Origin: Pseudomonas sp. ADAK13
GTDB taxonomy: Bacteria > Pseudomonadota > Gammaproteobacteria > Pseudomonadales > Pseudomonadaceae
Assembly: GCF_012935715.1 (NCBI RefSeq)
Contig: NZ_CP052860.1
Span: 6,510,001-6,574,000, forward strand
Direction: 5' to 3'
Length of the DNA stretch: 64,000 nt
Shown: positions 1 to 6,587 of the stretch, in pieces
Numbering within the stretch: position 1 is the stretch's first letter
How the letters are laid out: every line of letters starts with the position of its first letter
Made by a program: the position numbers and the translations under genes
The notes under the pieces: generated by a model
The model's input: only the letters and a program-made list of their open reading frames with translations
What the model was told of the DNA's origin: nothing
Database searches by the model: none

Positions 1-204
1 GGCATGGGCGCAGGTCGCCTTGAGTTCATCGCAGTAGGCCTGGCTTTCTGCGGCGCGGGCCAGGTCGATGTAGCGGGTGCCAAGGGTGGGCAACTGGATT
101 GCCTTGTAGCCCTGGGAGGCCGCCCATTGGGCGATGTTGGCCAGGGTGTCGAAAGGCGCTTCGTCCGAGATGAACTGGGCGAGAAAAATACCGGGGCCGC
201 GCAT
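1..204 (-). CDS. Sugar phosphate isomerase/epimerase, N-terminal part (cut by window edge)
   Basis: Only the first 68 codons are present; the gene runs off the left edge. The start ATG at 204 is preceded by GGAGATC with good spacing. The N-terminus (MRGPGIFLAQF, then a helix and an AIQLPTLGTRYIDL strand-loop) is typical of the xylose-isomerase-like TIM-barrel family, which interconverts or epimerises sugars and inositol derivatives. It starts 15 bases after the stop of the Gfo/Idh/MocA dehydrogenase, so the two should share a transcript and a sugar/polyol pathway. The substrate cannot be named from this fragment. Confidence 0.75.
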   Translation of the reverse strand, partial: MRGPGIFLAQFISDEAPFDTLANIAQWAASQGYKAIQLPTLGTRYIDLARAAESQAYCDELKATCAHA

Positions 205-218
205 GTGTGTGATCTCCT

Positions 219-1376
219 TCATAAGTGGCTGGCCAGGGTCGTCCACTTCGCGTCGCCGCGATGGTTGGCGATCACGGCTTCGATAAAGGCCATGCCGCGT
301 ACGCCGACTTCAATGCCGGGCACGCCGACGGCTTCAGTGCCTTGGCGAATGGCTGTGGCGAAGTCGCGGTAGAGGTTGGCCATGGCCTCCAGGTAACCCT
401 CGGGATGCCCGGCGGGCAGGCGCATGCGTTGCAAGGCCGCGTCGCACAGCCAGGGCTGGCCGACGCCGGAACGCAGGATGCGCAGGGGTTGATCGAGGGA
501 GCGATGGATCAGGCTGGCGGGTTCTTCCTGGCGCCATTCAAGGCCGCCCTTGTCGCCATAGAGGCGGATCTTCAGCGGGTTCTCTTCACCGGCACACACT
601 TGGCTGGCGATCAACACACCACTCGCGCCGGAGGCCATCTTGAACAGCATCGCGGCATCGTCATCGAGTTGGCGGCCGGGTACGTGAGTGCCCAGGCTGG
701 CGCAGAGCTGTTCGATCGGTTGGTCGGCGACGAACTCCGCGAGGGAAAAGGCGTGGGTGCCGATGTCGCCGATACATCCACCCAGCCCCGACAGCTCGGG
801 CCGGCTCCGCCAGTCAGCCTGCTTATTGCCCTCCCCGGCCACGTCCTGGCTGAGCCAACCCTGCGGGTATTCGACGATGACTTTGCGCAGGGGGCCGATG
901 ACACCGCTGCGCACCATCTCACGTGCTTGCCACACCATCGGGTAGCCCAGGTAGGTATGTGCCAACCCGTAGCGTCCGGGACTGGTGTTGACGACGGTTG
1001 CCAACGCCTGCACCTCGGCGAGATTCAACGCGGCAGGCTTCTCGCTGAACACGTGAAAGCCAGCCTGCAACGCCAGGGTTGCGATGGGAGCATGCAGATG
1101 ATTGGGGGTGACGATCACCAGCAGTTGCATGCGCTGATCGGCCGGCAGTGCCTGTTCCGCCGTCAGCATCTGCTGCCAGTCGCTGTAGCAACGGGACGCG
1201 GGCAAGCCCAGGGCGCTGCCAGTGTTCCGGTTGTTCTCGGGCTCGCGGCTGAAGGCACCGCACACCAGTTCATAACCGCCATCCAGCCCCGCCGCCTGGC
1301 GGTGGGCCTGGCCGATGAAGGCGCCCGCGCCGCCGCCAACAAAGCCCATTCTTATTTTTTGCACTGCAGCCGTCAT
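219..1376 (-). CDS. Gfo/Idh/MocA family NAD(P)-dependent sugar dehydrogenase
   Basis: A 385-aa protein with an N-terminal Rossmann fold (MGFVGGGAGAFIGQAHRQAA at residues 10-29, then VTPNHLHAPIA and the FSEKPAALNL motif whose Lys is catalytic in the family) and a C-terminal alpha/beta substrate domain (GGCIGDIGTHAFSLAEF). These enzymes oxidise or reduce sugars and inositols in the cytoplasm. The ATG at 1376 has GAGAAG upstream. It is the first gene of a minus-strand operon with the isomerase at 1-204. It is divergent from a LacI regulator across a perfect palindrome, so induction by the pathway sugar is likely. Which sugar is not visible. Confidence 0.85.
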   Translation of the reverse strand: MTAAVQKIRMGFVGGGAGAFIGQAHRQAAGLDGGYELVCGAFSREPENNRNTGSALGLPASRCYSDWQQMLTAEQALPADQRMQLLVIVTPNHLHAPIATLALQAGFHVFSEKPAALNLAEVQALATVVNTSPGRYGLAHTYLGYPMVWQAREMVRSGVIGPLRKVIVEYPQGWLSQDVAGEGNKQADWRSRPELSGLGGCIGDIGTHAFSLAEFVADQPIEQLCASLGTHVPGRQLDDDAAMLFKMASGASGVLIASQVCAGEENPLKIRLYGDKGGLEWRQEEPASLIHRSLDQPLRILRSGVGQPWLCDAALQRMRLPAGHPEGYLEAMANLYRDFATAIRQGTEAVGVPGIEVGVRGMAFIEAVIANHRGDAKWTTLASHL

Positions 1377-1411
1377 CGCAAGTCTTCTCTTTTTGGGCTA
1401 TTACGGATCAT

Positions 1412-1429
1412 GATGTAACCGGTTACATC
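1412..1429. promoter_or_regulatory. LacI-family operator, perfect 18-bp palindrome
   Basis: GATGTAACCGGTTACATC is a perfect inverted repeat with the central CG typical of LacI/GalR operators. It lies between the divergent dehydrogenase (start 1376) and the LacI gene (start 1517), where it could control both promoters. Two of the three flanking base pairs on each side also pair. Binding by the adjacent regulator is inferred from position. Confidence 0.8.
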
Positions 1430-1516
1430 GTGCCGGAAATTTAGGCCCAGTTGCTCGCGGTGTCAAACCCCGACTGCGGTAAACTTGGCGGCTGCTGCTC
1501 TGATAACGAGGTTGTC

Positions 1517-2512
1517 TTGTCCAATATTCGCGAAGTCGCCCGCTTGGCCGGGGTCTCGGTGGCCACCGTGTCCAGGACCCTGGCCAGCCCTGAACGCGTG
1601 CTCCCCGAGACCCGCGACAAGGTCAACGCCGCCGTGGAACAGACCGGCTACCGGCCGAACCGCATGGCGGTGCAATTTCGTTCGCGGCGCACCGGTAACC
1701 TGGTGATCCTGGTACCGGCGATTGCCAACACGTTTTTCGCCCGGGTCATCAGCGGTGCACAACAGGCGGCGCAGGCATCGGGTTACCGGTTGCTGTTGTG
1801 CGACACCCGGGGCCAGGCTGAAATCGAAAAGCAGTTCGCCGAACTGGTCCACGCCCATCAGGCCGATGGGGTGATTCAGTTGCGGGCCTCTGACCCGTTC
1901 AGCGACTGCAGCGACTCACCGCCACTGGTGAACGCCTGTGAGGTGATCCAGGACGGTCGCCATCCCACCATCAGCCTCGACAACCGTGGCGCAGCCCAGG
2001 CCATGACCCAACATTTGATCGACCTCGGCCACCGCCGCATTGGCTTGATCAAAGGCCCGAAAAGCAGCCCGCTGACCCGTGACCGCGTGGCCGGTTATGA
2101 AGATGCCTTGCTCGCGGCCGGCATCCCCCGCGACCCGGCGCTTATCTGCCACGGCGACTTCACCCTGCACGCCGGTTTCGAAGGCGCAGGCAGCATGCTT
2201 GCCCTGCCCGAGCGCCCCACCGCGCTGTTCTGCGAGAACGACGAAATGGCCATCGGCGCCTTGAAGCGCATCAAGCAACAGGGCCTGCGCGTGCCCCAGG
2301 ATATTTCCCTGGTGGGCTTTGATGACATCCCCTTCGCCGCCTATTGCGACCCGCCGCTGACCACCATCGCCCAGCCAGCCGAAACCTTCGGGCGCAAGGC
2401 GGTCGAGATGCTCATCGCCCTGATCGAGAAAACCCCGCTGCAGGAACGCCAGGTGGTGTTGCCGTTCGAACTCACCTTGCGTGGCAGTACGGCAGCGCCC
2501 AACACTCAATAG
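1517..2512 (+). CDS. LacI/GalR family transcriptional regulator
   Basis: I place the start at the TTG at 1517 (331 aa). It is preceded by CGAGG at a 5-base spacing and puts the helix-turn-helix (NIREVARLAGVSVATVSRTL) right at the N-terminus, as in the family. An in-frame ATG at 1451 would add 22 residues that look unrelated to the family. The hinge helix follows near residues 45-60. The periplasmic-binding-protein-like effector domain includes LICHGDFTLHAGFEGA and ISLVGFDDIPFAAYCDPPLT, the latter typical of the family C-terminus. It probably represses the divergent sugar operon. Its 3' end overlaps the next, convergent gene by 7 bases. Confidence 0.9.
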   Translation: MSNIREVARLAGVSVATVSRTLASPERVLPETRDKVNAAVEQTGYRPNRMAVQFRSRRTGNLVILVPAIANTFFARVISGAQQAAQASGYRLLLCDTRGQAEIEKQFAELVHAHQADGVIQLRASDPFSDCSDSPPLVNACEVIQDGRHPTISLDNRGAAQAMTQHLIDLGHRRIGLIKGPKSSPLTRDRVAGYEDALLAAGIPRDPALICHGDFTLHAGFEGAGSMLALPERPTALFCENDEMAIGALKRIKQQGLRVPQDISLVGFDDIPFAAYCDPPLTTIAQPAETFGRKAVEMLIALIEKTPLQERQVVLPFELTLRGSTAAPNTQ

Positions 2513-2916
2513 TGCGCCACGTCCGACACCTGGGTGTCCAGCACGTCCCGCGCCAAAGCCCAGGCTTGATCCCGGGATTCCACCACCAGCAGCGGGTAGC
2601 CCCACGCTTTGCCAAACATCACCGCAAACGGCTTGAGCGCCAGGCGCTTGGCCGAGCTGGGCTCCACCTGAATCATGCCTTTGACGAACGCGCGCAAGGC
2701 CACCTTGTTCTTCTTCATCCAGATCGAGGCTTGTTTGCGCTCTTCGTGGGAGTGCTCGTGAGCGCTTTCATCCACGGCTTTTTCGTGAAGCAAAACGAAG
2801 GGTTCCTCGCGCCGCAGCAAGGCCTCGAACGCGACAAAGGTGTCTTGCGGGGGCGTGTCGCTCGGGGCGTCGAAGACGATTTTCACCACGGGGAACATTG
2901 CACTGTCGAGTTGCAT
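2506..2916 (-). CDS. Conserved-looking hypothetical protein, 136 aa
   Basis: I do not recognise this family. The ATG at 2916 has AAGGAGC at a good distance, so translation is well supported. The protein is soluble, without a signal peptide or membrane segment. It has a His/Glu-rich stretch in the middle (HEKAVDESAHEHSHEERKQA) and alternating alpha/beta-looking segments on both sides (VVKIVFDAP at the start, YPLLVVESRDQAWALARDVL near the end). It is divergent from the AraC regulator at 3026, with two copies of a 14-base direct repeat between them, so it is a plausible target of that regulator. A STAS-like fold is a guess I would not defend. Confidence 0.6.
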   Translation of the reverse strand: MQLDSAMFPVVKIVFDAPSDTPPQDTFVAFEALLRREEPFVLLHEKAVDESAHEHSHEERKQASIWMKKNKVALRAFVKGMIQVEPSSAKRLALKPFAVMFGKAWGYPLLVVESRDQAWALARDVLDTQVSDVAHY

Positions 2917-2933
2917 GGGAAGCTCCTTTAACG

Positions 2934-3002
2934 AGAATGTTTCTCATAATAGCCATGCCATCACTGGACGCCATTGCACAGAATAGCCAGAATGTTTCGC
3001 AT
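2934..3002. repeat. Two direct repeats AGAATGTTTC(T/G)CAT in the divergent promoter region
   Basis: AGAATGTTTCTCAT lies at 2934-2947 and AGAATGTTTCGCAT at 2989-3002, 55 bases apart (about five helical turns), with 13 of 14 bases identical. They sit between the 136-aa gene and the divergent AraC gene. AraC-type regulators bind such direct repeats, so these are candidate operators. The first copy also contains a small palindrome (GAGAA-TGT-TTCTC). Confidence 0.55.
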
Positions 3003-3025
3003 TCCAGCCAAGACGTACCTCCGCC

Positions 3026-3877
3026 ATGTATACCCACCGCCTCGAAACCCGTGACCCGCTGCGCCCGGCCATGGCCGATGCGATTCCCCGAGCCGTGGTA
3101 GCGGTGAGCGCCTCAAGCACTTCCGCCAGCTGGGAACACACGCCGCACCAGCACCGCAAGGGTCAGTTGATGTACACGTTGCGCGGGGTGATTCATTGCG
3201 TCATCGAAGAAGGTATCTGGATCGTGCCGCCCCAATGCGCGCTGTGGATTCCGGGTGGCCTCTCCCATGCGGCACGCGGTTCGGGACCTGCGGATGTCTA
3301 CTGCCTGCTGGTAGACCCCGATGCCGCCAGTGCCCTGCCCCGGCAATGCTGCACGCTGGCCGTGTCGCCGTTGTTACACGAGTTGATCAGCAAGGCCGTG
3401 AGCTTCCCGCCGCTGTATGACACCGAGGGCGCGCAAGGCCGGTTGGTGGCCACGCTGCTGGACGAACTCGCGCTGGCCCCGGTCGAGGCGCTGCACCTGC
3501 CCATGCCCCAGGACCCAAGGTTGAGACGCCTGGCCGACAGTTTGTTGGCCAACCCCGGCGACAAGGCCACCCTCGGCGAATGGGCGGTGCGTATCGGCAT
3601 GAGCGAACGCAGCATGACGCGCCTGTTGCTGGAGGAGATCGGCCTGAGTTTCGGGCGCTGGCGCCGGCAGTTGCATGTGATCCTGTCGCTGCAGCGCCTG
3701 GCCAAAGGCGAAAGTGTGCAGAGGGTAGCGCTGGACCTGGGCTATGAGAACGCCAGCGGCTTTATCACCATGTTCCGCAAGGCCATCGGCAAACCTCCGG
3801 CGCGCTACCTGGCAGACCGCGCGGGCACATCCGAGCACACAACGCCCGCTATCGCCTTGCTGGATTATTATAAATAG
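3026..3877 (+). CDS. AraC family transcriptional regulator with N-terminal cupin domain
   Basis: A 283-aa protein. Residues 30-110 form a cupin-like sensor domain (HTPHQHRKGQLMYTLRGV, IWIVPPQCALWIPGGLSHAA), and residues 165-265 carry the two-helix AraC DNA-binding domain (LGEWAVRIGMSERSMTRLLL and VQRVALDLGYENASGFITMF). The architecture matches regulators such as NimR, which often control an adjacent divergent efflux or detoxification gene; here the divergent gene is the unknown 136-aa protein. The start ATG lies only 24 bases after the second direct repeat, which fits autoregulation. The inducer is unknown. Confidence 0.88.
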   Translation: MYTHRLETRDPLRPAMADAIPRAVVAVSASSTSASWEHTPHQHRKGQLMYTLRGVIHCVIEEGIWIVPPQCALWIPGGLSHAARGSGPADVYCLLVDPDAASALPRQCCTLAVSPLLHELISKAVSFPPLYDTEGAQGRLVATLLDELALAPVEALHLPMPQDPRLRRLADSLLANPGDKATLGEWAVRIGMSERSMTRLLLEEIGLSFGRWRRQLHVILSLQRLAKGESVQRVALDLGYENASGFITMFRKAIGKPPARYLADRAGTSEHTTPAIALLDYYK

Positions 3878-4168
3878 TCAGGTATAAGCATTTTTAGAGC
3901 TTAAGGACTAGAACGGTTAAATCATTCCAGCCAAAAAAATCAAGCCAGCCTAAAATACTTATCGCACACTAAAAAATTTGCACTAGCATATGAGTACTCC
4001 CGTCCAGAAATCCGCTTTCAACACCCGCCAGCAAACCGCCTTACCCCCCGTAAATAAAGTGCCGAATGTTAAAATTTGTCACGTTTTGGCGTATTCAATT
4101 CGATTAACATCTAAACGCCTGCAGCGATTGAATTGACGGCCTCGCATGCCGGAAAAGGGAGCAACGTG
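3878..4168. other. AT-rich intergenic region upstream of the regulator operon
   Basis: About 290 bases without a credible gene. It is much richer in A+T than the surrounding coding DNA. CCAGCC followed by an A-rich run occurs twice, 18 bases apart (3927 and 3945), which could be a paired protein-binding site. The promoter of the three-gene operon starting at 4169 should be here. No clear terminator for the AraC gene is seen. Confidence 0.4.
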
Positions 4169-4897
4169 ATGCATTTTTCCAACGTCCTCGCTATTGCACG
4201 GACCCCATCGAAATCCGAGGACTTCAGCGAGCTTATAGTTCGTACTGTACCGAAAAATCTAAAAGTCGATACACGCTCCTACGGCCAACTAATTGGTCCC
4301 TATGAAAGCCATGGACATTACCGTGCCATCATCATAGAGATTGACACCCCCTCTGCCAGCACCCAAACGCTGGACATCATAAAGAAAACCAGATCCGAGA
4401 ACCCCGGCAGCACCATTTTTCTGGTTGTCACCTTCGCCACCACACTAAGCAAAACCAAATATTATCTCGCAGGCGCCGACTACTGCATAAAGGTCGTCGA
4501 GAGCTCGCCCGAAAAAAAACTTGCGCTCTTCGCCGCGTTTCTCAGCGAGACATACTGGCTAAGTAATACTGATTTGCTACTCGACCAGGACCGCATGTGC
4601 ATCTACGGCGGCGGCAAAAAGCTGGAAGTCTCCTTCGTCGAAATGAAAGTACTGGAAGCCCTCATTCATAATCGATTGCTCAGCCACGATGAAATTGCAG
4701 TTGTCATGGGACTTAACGCCCGATTTTATGATTCGCGGGCGCTCGAAAAATCGATCAGTCGTTTGCGCGGCAAAATAAAATCGCACTATGGAAGCAATAT
4801 AATTCAAAGTATTCGGGGTTACGGCTACAAACTTAGCAGAGGCCTTGCTTCGGTGAATCATGTCCAACCCGTCAAGGAGCGGCCAAACCGTGAATAG
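4169..4897 (+). CDS. Response-regulator-like protein with OmpR-type winged helix and degenerate receiver
   Basis: A 242-aa protein. The ATG at 4169 has GGGAGC upstream and is preferred over an in-frame ATG at 4133. The N-terminal half (about 1-125) looks like a receiver: strands FSNVLAIAR, YRAIIIEIDT and GSTIFLVVTF, then a loop DYCIKV that keeps the conserved receiver Lys. The acidic pair at the end of the first strand is missing, so normal phosphorylation is doubtful. The C-terminal half is a Trans_reg_C winged helix (KKLEVSFVEMKVLEALIHN to IIQSIRGYGYKL). It is the first of three genes with overlapping ends (8 bases, then 4 bases). No histidine kinase is nearby. It may control the capsule genes that follow. 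Confidence 0.75.
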   Translation: MHFSNVLAIARTPSKSEDFSELIVRTVPKNLKVDTRSYGQLIGPYESHGHYRAIIIEIDTPSASTQTLDIIKKTRSENPGSTIFLVVTFATTLSKTKYYLAGADYCIKVVESSPEKKLALFAAFLSETYWLSNTDLLLDQDRMCIYGGGKKLEVSFVEMKVLEALIHNRLLSHDEIAVVMGLNARFYDSRALEKSISRLRGKIKSHYGSNIIQSIRGYGYKLSRGLASVNHVQPVKERPNRE

Positions 4898-5645
4898 CGG
4901 AAATCTATTGCTTGCAGCGTCCGCCGACTTCAAGTTTTCGCGCCAGGCGATACTTGAACGAAGTTGCACCTTATGGGGCAGTGAAATTCGGGTTCATGCC
5001 GAGCACGCTCTCGACACCTTGCCCGATGATGTGCGCCCCTTTTATTCCGAGCAACTTAAGTACGCCTACAGTGAAGCCCTGCAACACACAAAGCCCAACT
5101 CATTTGCCCGAGAAGGAAAACGTTTGCGTGTGGACAAAAGCCCGGGGCTCCACAAGTTTTTCCGGGTCGAGCAATCCTTATTGATGAATGAAGACCTGCT
5201 CAAGGAAATCATCAATACGTCGGCCATACTGGAAAAACACAAACAACAACTTATTGTCAGCGTTGAAAATACACTGGATACTCTCCCCGGCCCGGTGGAG
5301 CGTAGAAACATGATCCGCCAACTGTATAGCCTGAAAGACCGCAGCACTATCAAGCTTGCCTATAACAATTACACATTACATACAAAAAACACCGACCTGC
5401 TGATCGACTTGAGTCTTTATGACTATATAAAAATGCCCTTTCCAGACTCGGCCCTCAGGCTCAGTCTGAACACGCGCTCAGGCCTGTTCGACCGGCTTTA
5501 CGACCAGATGCTGGGGCTGATGAGCACCACCCGGGTCTCGTTCATCGCCGACAACGTCGAGTATGCCGACAGCGCACTTCTCGCCAGACGCTTGCCTTTT
5601 GACTATTTTCAGGGCCCCTACTTCTCCCCTGCGGATAGTTTATGA
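4890..5645 (+). CDS. Degenerate EAL-domain protein (c-di-GMP phosphodiesterase-like pseudoenzyme)
   Basis: A 251-aa single-domain protein. GTG at 4890 (after AAGGAG at 4874-4879) is preferred; an ATG at 4860 would add 10 residues. The order of landmarks follows an EAL domain: RQAILERSCTLWGSEIRV (17-35) where families have QPI...G-EAL, LIVSVENT (121-128), YDYIKM (177-182) where LKID is usual, FIADNVEYADSALLARRL (218-235) for AEGVET...LR, and DYFQGPYFSP (238-247) for the C-terminal QGYYF motif. The catalytic signatures are lost: EAL reads EIR, the DDFGTG loop reads YNNYTLH (158-164), and AEGVE reads ADNVE. It should not hydrolyse c-di-GMP. By analogy with YdiV-type proteins it may act by protein-protein contact, with the flanking winged-helix proteins as obvious partners. 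The assignment is by eye. Confidence 0.65.
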   Translation: MNSGNLLLAASADFKFSRQAILERSCTLWGSEIRVHAEHALDTLPDDVRPFYSEQLKYAYSEALQHTKPNSFAREGKRLRVDKSPGLHKFFRVEQSLLMNEDLLKEIINTSAILEKHKQQLIVSVENTLDTLPGPVERRNMIRQLYSLKDRSTIKLAYNNYTLHTKNTDLLIDLSLYDYIKMPFPDSALRLSLNTRSGLFDRLYDQMLGLMSTTRVSFIADNVEYADSALLARRLPFDYFQGPYFSPADSL

Positions 5646-6367
5646 ACCCCCGTACTTTCCTGGAATCGGTGAATGCCATGAGTTCTCTCAAGAAACACAC
5701 ATTTACATCCACGTACCCGTCAATTGCGCTGCATGATTTCACGCCCAATGTGGCATTTTTACATTACGACGTCGACAGCGGCCCGCTGGTAGAAACCGCT
5801 GAGAAAACAGCGGAGTCCTCGGCCAGTTCCTACGCCGTGACCAGTGAGCAGAATTTCAATCTATGGCTCAGCAATTATGTGGCCGCCAAAAGACTCTATG
5901 AGGCCAATAACCGACTAACCCGACAACTTTACGACGCTTCCAAAAACCCGAAAATTGCCGTACTCAAATCAGAACCCGGCGGCCCCGATCTTAATAACAC
6001 CCCCGCGGAAGTTGTTAATTCAACCCCCGCCTTGCGCACCCCGGATGTGTGGTTATTGACCCAACAAGACCGGGCACTGGTCAAAGGCGGACTGCGTATT
6101 TCCTTGACGACTATTGAGTCGGCACTGATCAAGAAGATGTTGCACCATGAAGAACGTGTGGTGAGCAAAGAAGAACTTATCCGGAACATCGGGCGCGAAC
6201 CCGACCTCTATCGCGGGCTCGAAATGTGCCTCAGCCGACTGCAGGACAAGTTCAAGCGCGTCAATGATGGCGAGCGCCTGTTCCGAGCGGTACGCAACCG
6301 CGGCTACTGCCTCACACAAAAAATAAAAAGCCCTTTGAGCAGTCGCAACAGCGTCGCCGAACAATAA
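5642..6367 (+). CDS. Winged-helix (Trans_reg_C-like) regulator, third gene of the operon
   Basis: A 241-aa protein whose ATG overlaps the preceding stop (ATGA at 5642-5645), indicating translational coupling. Residues 1-130 match nothing I know; they are Ser/Thr- and Asn-rich and contain a helical stretch (NLWLSNYVAAKRLYEANNRL). The C-terminal 100 residues resemble an OmpR winged helix: GLRISLTTIESALIKKMLHH, VVSKEELIRNIG, LEMCLSRLQDKF, then RLFRAVRNRGYCL, the equivalent of the IRGxGY wing. It lacks a receiver. With two DNA-binding proteins around a pseudo-EAL protein, the operon looks like a dedicated regulatory unit, and its position suggests the exopolysaccharide genes as target. Confidence 0.7.
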   Translation: MNPRTFLESVNAMSSLKKHTFTSTYPSIALHDFTPNVAFLHYDVDSGPLVETAEKTAESSASSYAVTSEQNFNLWLSNYVAAKRLYEANNRLTRQLYDASKNPKIAVLKSEPGGPDLNNTPAEVVNSTPALRTPDVWLLTQQDRALVKGGLRISLTTIESALIKKMLHHEERVVSKEELIRNIGREPDLYRGLEMCLSRLQDKFKRVNDGERLFRAVRNRGYCLTQKIKSPLSSRNSVAEQ

Positions 6368-6393
6368 TTATTTCATAAAAATTACAATTCACC

Positions 6394-6556
6394 CTGCCTA
6401 TTAAAATCCTTTTCTATCTGCCATTTTATAACAACATGCCCGCGTTATAAGTCGTCAGCCATTGCTCCCTGCCATTTATTACTATCAATACGCACGCCTA
6501 CGCGTGCGCCTGCCATTTGATAGTCATTAAAACCACGCCTCGCTTTAACCTGCCAG
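6394..6556. repeat. Iterated CTGCCATTT motif upstream of the polyprenyl sugar transferase gene
   Basis: CTGCCATTT occurs at 6418-6426, 6469-6477 and 6510-6518, with partial copies CTGCCTATT at 6394 and CTGCCAGCA at 6550. The spacings (24, 51, 41 and 40 bases) put most copies near whole or half turns of the helix. They fill the 220-base AT-rich gap between the three-gene regulator operon and the transferase start at 6588. They are candidate binding sites for the winged-helix proteins encoded just upstream. I found no equivalent set in front of the regulator operon itself. Confidence 0.5.
6426..6450. promoter_or_regulatory. Inverted repeat TTATAAC-N11-GTTATAA
   Basis: Two perfect 7-base arms (6426-6432 and 6444-6450) separated by 11 bases, giving a centre-to-centre distance of 18. 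This is compatible with a dimeric regulator in the same gap as the CTGCCATTT motifs. A short GC-rich hairpin (CGCACGC-CTAC-GCGTGCG) follows at 6491-6508; it lacks a T run, so it is at best a weak terminator of the upstream operon. Confidence 0.4.
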
Positions 6557-6587
6557 CACGTGAGTGGATACCACAGGGAGCAGAAGT

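Noticed and set aside
2506..2512. Frameshift at the end of the LacI gene
   Set aside because: The 7-base overlap is simply two convergent genes, both with intact C-termini and stops.
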